Of a DNA stretch of 13,160 nt, positions 8,362-13,160 are shown in pieces. How positions within the stretch are numbered: position 1 is the first letter of the stretch; each line of letters starts with the position of its first letter. Below the pieces are notes generated by a model. That model was not told the origin of the DNA and searched no databases. It saw only the letters and a program-made list of their open reading frames with translations. Source of the stretch: an uncultured Eubacteriales bacterium (GTDB lineage Bacteria > Bacillota > Clostridia > Christensenellales > Aristaeellaceae). Location: positions 1 through 13,160 of the forward strand of contig UQEF01000082.1 of NCBI GenBank assembly GCA_900540045.1, read 5' to 3'. The translations under genes and the position numbers were made by a program.

Positions 8362-8394
8362 CCTTGAGCGCCCCGTGAGGGGCGGGCAAGGAGG
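8362..8394 (+). promoter_or_regulatory. GUGA-capped hairpin overlapping the adaptor-gene Shine-Dalgarno
   Basis: An upper stem CGCCCC (8369-8374) pairs with GGGGCG (8379-8384) across a GUGA tetraloop, which is of the stable GNRA class. Below a 2x2 internal loop, CCTTG (8362-8366) can pair with CAAGG (8387-8391). That lower stem takes up the 5' half of the Shine-Dalgarno AAGGAGG (8388-8394). The pairing is seen directly; the effect on translation is inference. Confidence 0.5.
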
Positions 8395-8404
8395 AAACGC
8401 ACGC

Positions 8405-9409
8405 ATGCCGAAAACCAAGGCGTCCCTGCTGGTAATTGCGGCCACGGCGGTAACCGTGGTCACGCTGTTTTTGCTGCCGTTCACACCCAGGACAGCCGTG
8501 CGCACCGCGGTGGTGGAGCGGGGGGAACTGATCTGCTCCACTTTGCTGGAGGGGGTTGTCGCCTACGCGGATGAACAGCCCCTTATCGCCCTGCAGGCGG
8601 GCCGGGTGGGGAAGGTGTATGTGCGCCAAGGGCAGACGGTGCGTGCGGGTGAGCTGCTGATCAGCATGGATACGGATGTACTGGAGCAGGAGCTGGCTGC
8701 CGTGAACCAGTTGCTTTATGAGCAGGAAACGGCGCTGGCTGCCTTTGGTCAGGCGGGCGAAGCGGCTTTGTCCGCTGCTCAAACCACCTTGCAGGCGCGC
8801 ACGCGGCAGGCGGAACTGCGCGCCTCCATCGCCTCCGCACAGATTCGCGCAGAAGCCGACGGCGTCGTGGGGGCCCTTTACGTGGCCGAAGGCGCTATCG
8901 CCGGAGAAGGCGGCCTTCTGGGATCGATTCATGGAACCGGGCTGCGGGTCGTCGCCGCCGGACGCGCGGAGGAACTGGCAAATGTAGCGCCCGGAGCGGC
9001 TGCGATGGTGACCAGCGCGGAAGGAAAAGCGCTGGGCGCCGCCGTTCTGGGGCAGTCGGGAGCACCGGAACTGGACGGCAGCACCGGACAGGCGATGCAG
9101 TCGCTTTCTTTTTTGCCCATGGATGACGGCGCATGGATGGGAGTCGGTGCCGGAGACCGCGTGGTGGTGGAATTGGTGCAGGAGGCGCTCGAGGATCAGG
9201 CGCTGGTACCGATCAGCGCGGTGGACAGTCGTGACCGGGTCTGGTTTGTGGAGGATGGAATCGCCACACCGGTGGAGATTGACCTTACACTGCGCAACGA
9301 TGCGTATGTGGCCGTCCCGCAGGAATGGGCGGGCAAGCGTGTTGTGCTGTTGCCGGAAACCGCCTCGCTCTATCCGGGCTGCGCCGTCAAGGAGGCCAGG
9401 GCGCGGTGA
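8405..9409 (+). CDS. HlyD/YknX-family efflux adaptor (membrane fusion) protein
   Basis: A 334-residue membrane-anchored adaptor. A single N-terminal span (about 7-25) leads to an extracytoplasmic part: a first lipoyl half (about 58-90, with GRVGKVYVRQGQTVRAGELL), a short helical hairpin (about 91-148), a second lipoyl half (about 147-175, IRAEADGVVGALYV) and beta-barrel and membrane-proximal domains to the end. In Gram-positive bacteria such proteins assemble with MacB-like permeases to export peptides, toxins or drugs. The ATG at 8405 is chosen because AAGGAGG lies 10 nt upstream; an in-frame ATG at 8318 would add 29 unlikely residues that cover the hairpin and SD. The gene overlaps the permease start by 4 nt (GTGA). 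The hairpin is shorter than in TolC-docking adaptors, fitting a single-membrane cell. Confidence 0.88.
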   Translation: MPKTKASLLVIAATAVTVVTLFLLPFTPRTAVRTAVVERGELICSTLLEGVVAYADEQPLIALQAGRVGKVYVRQGQTVRAGELLISMDTDVLEQELAAVNQLLYEQETALAAFGQAGEAALSAAQTTLQARTRQAELRASIASAQIRAEADGVVGALYVAEGAIAGEGGLLGSIHGTGLRVVAAGRAEELANVAPGAAAMVTSAEGKALGAAVLGQSGAPELDGSTGQAMQSLSFLPMDDGAWMGVGAGDRVVVELVQEALEDQALVPISAVDSRDRVWFVEDGIATPVEIDLTLRNDAYVAVPQEWAGKRVVLLPETASLYPGCAVKEARAR

Positions 9410-10545
9410 AACGATACGATTTTTGGAAGCTGAGCCTCCTCAATATTTTTGCCGCGCCAGCCCGCTCCGTGCTGACGGTGCTGGGAATGGCCATCGGCAT
9501 TGGCGCGATTCTGGCCGTGATCACGCTGGGCGACGCCGGCCGGGCTCAGGTAAAAAGCGAGATGGCGCGTCTTGGCATCGACCGGGTATGGTTGACCGCT
9601 TCGGAGGGGCAGACCTTGCGCCATGGAGACGCTCAGCTGCTGTCCTCGGCGCTGGGCGCCTCCGCAACCGAGCAGGTATACGCGCCGGTTGAAGCACGCG
9701 CGGGCCGCAGTGAGGAAAGCTGCGTACTGGTTGGGTGTTCTCGAGAGTATATGGATATGATGGGCACCAGCGTGCTGAGAGGACGCGACCTGTATGCGGC
9801 CGAGTGGCAGCCGGGGGCGCGCAGCGTGCTGCTGGGGGCGGCGCTGGCCGAGAAGCTGGAGGTGGAGCCCGGCGAACTGCTCAGCGTTTCAGGGGTGCCG
9901 TTTTGGGTGCGCGGCGTCATCGCACAGGGCAACGAGCTGTCGCAGGTGGATGCGTCCGGTGCGGTTTTTTTGCCCATCGCGGTTTTCTGCGAATGGATGG
10001 GGCAGAGCGTGCACGAAATCATCCTCGGCGTCCCGGAAGGCGTTACGCCGCAGGCGGCGGCCGCCATGGCGCAGGATGTGATGCGGGTCAAGCGGGACCT
10101 GGCGGTTGAGACGGTCACCATGCAGGTACAGATTGAGGCGGCCAACAGCGTGATGAGCATCTTTGTGGATGTGCTCAAATGGGTGGCGGCGATTTGCATT
10201 CTGGTGGGCGGCATTGGGGTGATGAATATTTTGCTGGTGAGCGTGCGGGAACGCAGGCGGGAGATCGGCATCATGAAATCTCTGGGAACCACCGAGGGGC
10301 AAATCTGCCTGCTGTTTTTGCTGGAAGCGCTGGTATACGCGCTGGTGGGCGGATGCATGGGACTGGTCATCGGAGTAGGACTGATTGAAACGGCTGGACG
10401 GAGCATCGGACTTACGCCCGTTATCCGGCTGGGAGACTGTGCGGCGGTGTTTTTGGCAGCACTGGCGGTGGGGCTGATCTTTGGCGTATCGCCCGCCTCG
10501 CGCGCATCACGCATGAAGCCTGTGGAGGCCCTGCGTGACGAATGA
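9406..10545 (+). CDS. MacB/YknZ-type ABC transporter permease
   Basis: A 379-residue FtsX-like permease of the type VII ABC (MacB) superfamily. Topology: one span near 19-41 (RSVLTVLGMAIGIGAILAVI), a long extracytoplasmic domain (about 42-255), then three spans near 258-280, 303-330 and 345-365. The coupling region SVRERRREIGIMKSLGTT (279-296) is the family hallmark, and the C-terminus ends PVEALRDE. The start is GTG at 9406: AAGGAGG lies 10 nt upstream, and the start overlaps the adaptor stop by 4 nt. MacB itself is a fusion with an N-terminal ATPase; here there is none, and no LolD/YknY-type ATPase gene is adjacent. Such proteins act mechanically across the membrane rather than by classic alternating access. 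The substrate is unknown. Confidence 0.9.
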   Translation: MKRYDFWKLSLLNIFAAPARSVLTVLGMAIGIGAILAVITLGDAGRAQVKSEMARLGIDRVWLTASEGQTLRHGDAQLLSSALGASATEQVYAPVEARAGRSEESCVLVGCSREYMDMMGTSVLRGRDLYAAEWQPGARSVLLGAALAEKLEVEPGELLSVSGVPFWVRGVIAQGNELSQVDASGAVFLPIAVFCEWMGQSVHEIILGVPEGVTPQAAAAMAQDVMRVKRDLAVETVTMQVQIEAANSVMSIFVDVLKWVAAICILVGGIGVMNILLVSVRERRREIGIMKSLGTTEGQICLLFLLEALVYALVGGCMGLVIGVGLIETAGRSIGLTPVIRLGDCAAVFLAALAVGLIFGVSPASRASRMKPVEALRDE

Positions 10546-10572
10546 ACAGAATGTGCAAGGATGTGGTATAAA
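10543..10572 (+). promoter_or_regulatory. Candidate upstream promoter (TGAACA / extended TATAAA)
   Basis: TGAACA at 10543-10548 (4 of 6 to TTGACA), an 18-nt spacer, and TATAAA at 10567-10572 preceded by TGG, an extended -10 element. It could start transcription near 10580 for the sugar-transport ATPase gene. The -35 overlaps the stop of the permease gene. Motif match only. Confidence 0.35.
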
Positions 10573-10583
10573 TTTATCCGTCG

Positions 10584-10598
10584 TGTACATCCTGTACA
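10584..10598. promoter_or_regulatory. Candidate operator: TGTACA inverted repeat
   Basis: TGTACA, a 3-nt spacer (TCC) and TGTACA again. Each half is itself palindromic, so the 15-bp site is both an inverted and a direct repeat. It lies just after the predicted start of the upstream promoter candidate and about 57 bp before the TATAAT box. This is a plausible repressor site, but no regulator is identified. Confidence 0.35.
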
Positions 10599-10626
10599 AA
10601 TGCCTTCAAAAATCTTAGTGGATTCA

Positions 10627-10652
10627 GCCGATTCCTTTTTTTTGCCGATTCC
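10627..10652. repeat. 9-bp direct repeat GCCGATTCC flanking T8
   Basis: GCCGATTCC occurs at 10627-10635 and again at 10644-10652, separated by exactly eight T's, giving a 17-bp period. The second copy ends 2 nt before the TATAAT box and the first covers the -35 region. The T run also follows a weak imperfect hairpin (10620-10635), so it may instead be a terminator tail for the upstream operon. Confidence 0.6.
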
Positions 10653-10660
10653 GATATAAT
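10632..10660 (+). promoter_or_regulatory. Probable promoter of the MsmK-type ATPase gene
   Basis: A perfect TATAAT -10 box at 10655-10660. At 17-nt spacing the -35 position reads TTCCTT (10632-10637), a poor match, so an activator or the T-rich/direct-repeat element may compensate. The predicted start near 10667 gives a leader of about 70 nt to the ATG at 10738. Confidence 0.55.
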
Positions 10661-10737
10661 ACAGACATTGAAATGTGGCTGTTCCATGGTCTGGAATGAT
10701 GGACTGCCAGCATTCAGAAAAAGGAGGCTGCTTGAGA

Positions 10738-11859
10738 ATGGCAAGCGTATCGCTCAATCACATCTATAAGGTTTATTCCGGCAATGTGACCGCTGTCAGC
10801 GATTTCTGCCTGGACATTGAGGACAAGGAGTTCATCGTGCTGGTCGGACCTTCCGGCTGCGGCAAGTCCACCACGCTGCGCATGGTGGCCGGTCTGGAGG
10901 AAATCTCCAGCGGCGAGCTTTATATCGGCGACCGTCTGGTCAACGACGTGGCTCCCAAGGACCGCGACATCGCCATGGTGTTCCAGAACTACGCCCTGTA
11001 TCCCCACATGACCGTGTTTGACAACATGGCCTTCGGCCTCAAGCTGCGCAAGACCCCCAAGGCGGAGATCAAGCAGCGCGTGGAAGAGGCTGCCAAGATC
11101 CTCGATATTTCCCACCTGCTCAACCGCAAGCCCAAGGCTCTGTCCGGCGGCCAGCGCCAGCGCGTTGCTCTGGGCCGTGCCATTGTCCGTGAGCCGAAGG
11201 TCTTCCTCTTCGACGAGCCGCTGTCCAACCTGGACGCCAAGCTGCGCGTTGCCATGCGTACCGAGATCACCAAGCTGCATCAGCGCCTGCAGACCACCTT
11301 CATCTACGTGACCCACGACCAGACCGAGGCCATGACCATGGCGTCCCGTATCGTGGTTATGAAGGACGGCTTTGTGCAGCAGGTCGATACCCCGCAGAAC
11401 CTGTACGACTATCCCGCCAACCTGTTCGTTGCCGGCTTCATCGGCAGCCCGCAGATGAACTTCTTCACCGTCAAGCTGGTCAAGGAAGGCAACGACGTGG
11501 CCGCCGTCTTCGGCGACAACAAGATCATCATCCCGCCCAGCAAGCTGGCCAAGTTCGCGGATGAGGACTACATCGGCAAGGAAGTCTACATGGGCATCCG
11601 TCCCGAAAACATCCACGACGAGGATGTGTTCATCCAGGCCGCTCCCAACGCGGTGGTGGACTGCAACGTCGAAGTGACCGAGCTCATGGGCTCCGAGACC
11701 TACCTCTACCTGTCCACCAGCGGCAAGGAAGAGAACATCATCGCCCGCGTCAATCCCCGCACCACCAGCCGCGCCGGCCAGAAGGTGCAGATTGCGTTCG
11801 ACGTCAACCACCTGCACTTCTTCGACAAGGAAACCGAGACCACGCTGCTCACCCGCTGA
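10738..11859 (+). CDS. msmK: Sugar ABC transporter ATP-binding protein (MsmK/UgpC/MalK type)
   Basis: The cytoplasmic ATPase that powers carbohydrate ABC importers. The protein has 373 residues, family-typical. Visible elements: Walker A GPSGCGKST (37-45), Q-loop in MVFQNYALYPHMTV, signature LSGGQ (135-139), Walker B FLFDEP with catalytic E160, D-loop SNLDAK, and switch H193 in THDQTEAMTMA. A C-terminal TOBE/regulatory domain covers about 240-373, including MGIRPENIHDED. The ATG at 10738 has AAGGAGG 10 nt upstream; an in-frame TTG at 10732 is less likely. It stands alone between its own upstream region and an intrinsic terminator, with no permease or binding-protein gene beside it, the usual setting of a shared ATPase serving several sugar transporters. 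Frequent C-ending codons suggest high expression. Confidence 0.94.
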   Translation: MASVSLNHIYKVYSGNVTAVSDFCLDIEDKEFIVLVGPSGCGKSTTLRMVAGLEEISSGELYIGDRLVNDVAPKDRDIAMVFQNYALYPHMTVFDNMAFGLKLRKTPKAEIKQRVEEAAKILDISHLLNRKPKALSGGQRQRVALGRAIVREPKVFLFDEPLSNLDAKLRVAMRTEITKLHQRLQTTFIYVTHDQTEAMTMASRIVVMKDGFVQQVDTPQNLYDYPANLFVAGFIGSPQMNFFTVKLVKEGNDVAAVFGDNKIIIPPSKLAKFADEDYIGKEVYMGIRPENIHDEDVFIQAAPNAVVDCNVEVTELMGSETYLYLSTSGKEENIIARVNPRTTSRAGQKVQIAFDVNHLHFFDKETETTLLTR

Positions 11860-11872
11860 TTTCAGCACTTCC

Positions 11873-11905
11873 AAGGCGCTTCCCGTTTGGGAGGCGCCTT
11901 TTTTT
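11873..11905 (+). terminator. Rho-independent terminator after the MsmK-type gene
   Basis: Arms 11873-11884 and 11889-11900 form a 12-bp stem with one G-U pair and a GTTT loop, followed by an uninterrupted T run (11899-11905). It starts 13 nt after the stop codon. This is a textbook intrinsic terminator that separates the ATPase gene from the sigma-factor operon. Confidence 0.93.
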
Positions 11906-11913
11906 GAAATTTG

Positions 11914-11939
11914 TGAACCAAATGGCCTCCGATCGCGTT
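11914..11939 (+). promoter_or_regulatory. Candidate ECF-type autoregulatory promoter
   Basis: TGAACC (11914-11919), then 16 nt, then CGTT (11936-11939). The layout matches the general ECF promoter form of an AAC-containing -35 and a CGT-type -10 at 16-17 nt. It lies right after the terminator and about 50 nt before the sigma-factor ATG, so the sigma factor may transcribe its own operon. No housekeeping promoter is evident in the same gap. Confidence 0.5.
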
Positions 11940-11989
11940 ATCAGGGTGTAAGGCATGTTGCAACAGCCCGAAAAAAGAAGGTGTAAGCG

Positions 11990-12460
11990 ATGATGGACGA
12001 GGAGACCTTTATGGATGAAGTGGAGGCGATGGAGCGGACGCTTTACCGTGTAAGCCGCAGTCTGCTGAAATCCCCGGAGGACTGCGCCGACGCCGTGCAG
12101 GAGGCGCTGGCACGCGCCTGGGCCCGGCGCGGCAGGGTGGAGGCGGCGTACTTCCGGCCATGGCTGATGCGCATTGTCATCAATGAGTGCCGTACCATCG
12201 GGCGAAAGCGGCGGCGCGTGGTGCTCGTGGACGAAGTGGAGCAGCCTGCGCCGGCCTTTGAACCGCCGGACGACAGGCTGAAGCAGGCGCTGTCCGCCGT
12301 GCCGGAAAAGCTGAAAGTACCGCTGCTACTTCATTATCTGGAAGGGTTTTCAGTCGCCGAGGTGGCGCAGATCCTGCGCATACCGCAGGGTACGGTCAAA
12401 TCCCGGCTGCATCACGCAAGAAAACGTCTTCGCAGGGAATGGGAGGCTATGAAGGAATGA
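11990..12460 (+). CDS. ECF-family RNA polymerase sigma factor
   Basis: A 156-residue alternative sigma factor with only regions 2 and 4. Region 2 covers about 13-76, including DAVQEALARAW (34-44) and the DNA-melting/-10-reading stretch PWLMRIVINECRTIGRKRRR. A short acidic, proline-rich linker (81-95) follows. Region 4 covers about 100-151, with the helix-turn-helix SVAEVAQILRIPQGTVKSRLHHARKR written here as two blocks, SVAEVAQIL (121-129) and GTVKSRLHHARKRL (134-147). It directs polymerase to stress or envelope promoters. The ATG at 11990 follows GAAGGTG; ATG at 11993 is an alternative. Its stop overlaps the next gene (ATGA), which encodes a membrane protein likely to hold it inactive. The inducing signal is unknown. 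Confidence 0.93.
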   Translation: MMDEETFMDEVEAMERTLYRVSRSLLKSPEDCADAVQEALARAWARRGRVEAAYFRPWLMRIVINECRTIGRKRRRVVLVDEVEQPAPAFEPPDDRLKQALSAVPEKLKVPLLLHYLEGFSVAEVAQILRIPQGTVKSRLHHARKRLRREWEAMKE

Positions 12461-13160
12461 AGGCATGGGAAAACGGGCTGCTGGACCGGCTGGACAACGC
12501 TTTTGAATCTACGCCGGACAGGTTTCACAGAAGATTTGAGAGCATGCTGGCGTCGCTGCAGGCTCAGCCTGCGCCAAAGCCGCGGCGGATCAGGATGCGG
12601 ACAGCCGTTGCCGTGGCGCTGATTGCTGTACTGCTGTGCGTAACGGCATTTGCGCTGGAGCGGCTGGGCATCCTGTATTTCCTGACGGAACGGGTTGCCG
12701 GCGGCATGTCCGCCGAGCAGGCGGAGGCGGGCGTAGCGCCCATTGCATGGCAGCAGTGCGAAAGCGAACGCCTGTCCGTTACGGTGCGCGACATCTACAT
12801 GGATGGCGCACGGCTGGCCGTCTGCGCGCACATTGAACCCAGGGAACCGGATGCATACCGCCTGCTCAGCGAAACGGATATTGGGACGGATGGCGAGCAT
12901 TTTGACCGGATATGGTGGCAGGGCAAGGTCCTCTCCTTCGACGAATGGCTGCCCGAAGGCAAAGAGATGCTGGTGGTTTCCGGTGCGGTATTGCAGATAG
13001 GGGATACGCGCCTGCCGGTCAGCGTGGACTGGGTGCCGCAGGATCAGGGCGAAACGTTCAGCTTTGAGGCAAGGCTCGACGTGTTGGGAGAGACTACGTT
13101 CAAGGAAAACGGCGGCATGATGGAAGCGGCGCTGTTGATTCAAAGCCATCTCTACGGCGG
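12457..13160 (+). CDS. Single-pass membrane protein, probable cognate anti-sigma factor (3' end outside window)
   Basis: An open frame of 234 residues runs off the right edge. A cytoplasmic N-terminus of about 48 residues, basic near the membrane (KPRRIRMR), is followed by one transmembrane span (about 49-66, TAVAVALIAVLLCVTAFA) and a large extracytoplasmic domain of at least 165 residues rich in beta-like alternation. The start ATG overlaps the sigma-factor stop by 4 nt. Sigma gene followed by a coupled one-span protein is the standard ECF sigma/anti-sigma layout, so the short cytoplasmic part probably binds the sigma factor. It lacks the His-x3-Cys-x2-Cys zinc motif of the ZAS anti-sigma class. 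The extracytoplasmic domain is not recognised and is presumably the sensor. The role is inferred from context. Confidence 0.75.
   Translation, partial: MKAWENGLLDRLDNAFESTPDRFHRRFESMLASLQAQPAPKPRRIRMRTAVAVALIAVLLCVTAFALERLGILYFLTERVAGGMSAEQAEAGVAPIAWQQCESERLSVTVRDIYMDGARLAVCAHIEPREPDAYRLLSETDIGTDGEHFDRIWWQGKVLSFDEWLPEGKEMLVVSGAVLQIGDTRLPVSVDWVPQDQGETFSFEARLDVLGETTFKENGGMMEAALLIQSHLYG

Noticed and set aside
8318..8404. Earlier ATG for the efflux adaptor
   Set aside because: It has no good ribosome binding site and would translate through the hairpin and the SD; the product then lacks a normal N-terminal span at its start.
10714..11874. A 386-codon minus-strand frame opposite the MsmK-type gene
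   Set aside because: A shadow of a strongly biased, conserved gene on the plus strand. It would also run through the terminator; the product has no family features.

Overview
The window looks like chromosomal DNA from a GC-rich, anaerobic, Gram-positive bacterium of the Clostridia type, probably gut-associated. The clues are strong AGGAGG-type ribosome binding sites, a ferredoxin-linked indolepyruvate oxidoreductase, a coaD gene followed by a DivIVA/ATP-synthase-like coiled-coil gene, and an MsmK/UgpC-type sugar-transport ATPase. No species can be named from sequence alone. All genes lie on the + strand and are tightly packed. No gene-free stretch exceeds 300 bases. I see no tRNA, rRNA, CRISPR array, insertion sequence or phage gene.

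Region 1 (1-4487) is an aromatic 2-oxo-acid catabolic cluster: the 3' end of a phenylacetate-CoA ligase-like gene, iorA and iorB (overlapping by 4 nt), a second complete phenylacetate-CoA ligase, and a tandem ACT-domain protein. IorAB oxidatively decarboxylates aryl-pyruvates (transaminated Trp/Phe/Tyr) to aryl-acetyl-CoA and reduces ferredoxin. The ligases would interconvert aryl-acetates and their CoA thioesters. The ACT protein probably senses an amino acid.

Region 2 (4537-8299) is a housekeeping run: alanine racemase, an unrecognised multi-pass membrane protein with a very basic tail, rsmD, coaD, and a coiled-coil protein built from a strikingly regular 11-residue repeat. It ends at a perfect 17-bp hairpin.

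Region 3 (8300-10545) is a two-gene export unit, an HlyD/YknX-like adaptor and a MacB/YknZ-like permease, overlapping by 4 nt. The expected LolD/YknY-type ATPase is absent. A hairpin upstream of the adaptor gene could mask its Shine-Dalgarno sequence.

Region 4 (10546-11905) is a monocistronic gene for an MsmK/UgpC/MalK-type ATPase. It has an AT-rich upstream region holding a TATAAT box, a 9-bp direct repeat around eight T's, and a TGTACA inverted repeat. It ends in a classic intrinsic terminator. Region 5 (11906-13160) is an ECF sigma factor translationally coupled to a single-pass membrane protein, probably its anti-sigma factor, cut by the window end. An ECF-like promoter sits just upstream, suggesting autoregulation.

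I did not find a clearly new biological system. The most unusual items are the hendecad-repeat protein, the regulatory layouts before the adaptor, MsmK and sigma genes, the ATPase-less exporter pair, and the unknown membrane protein.
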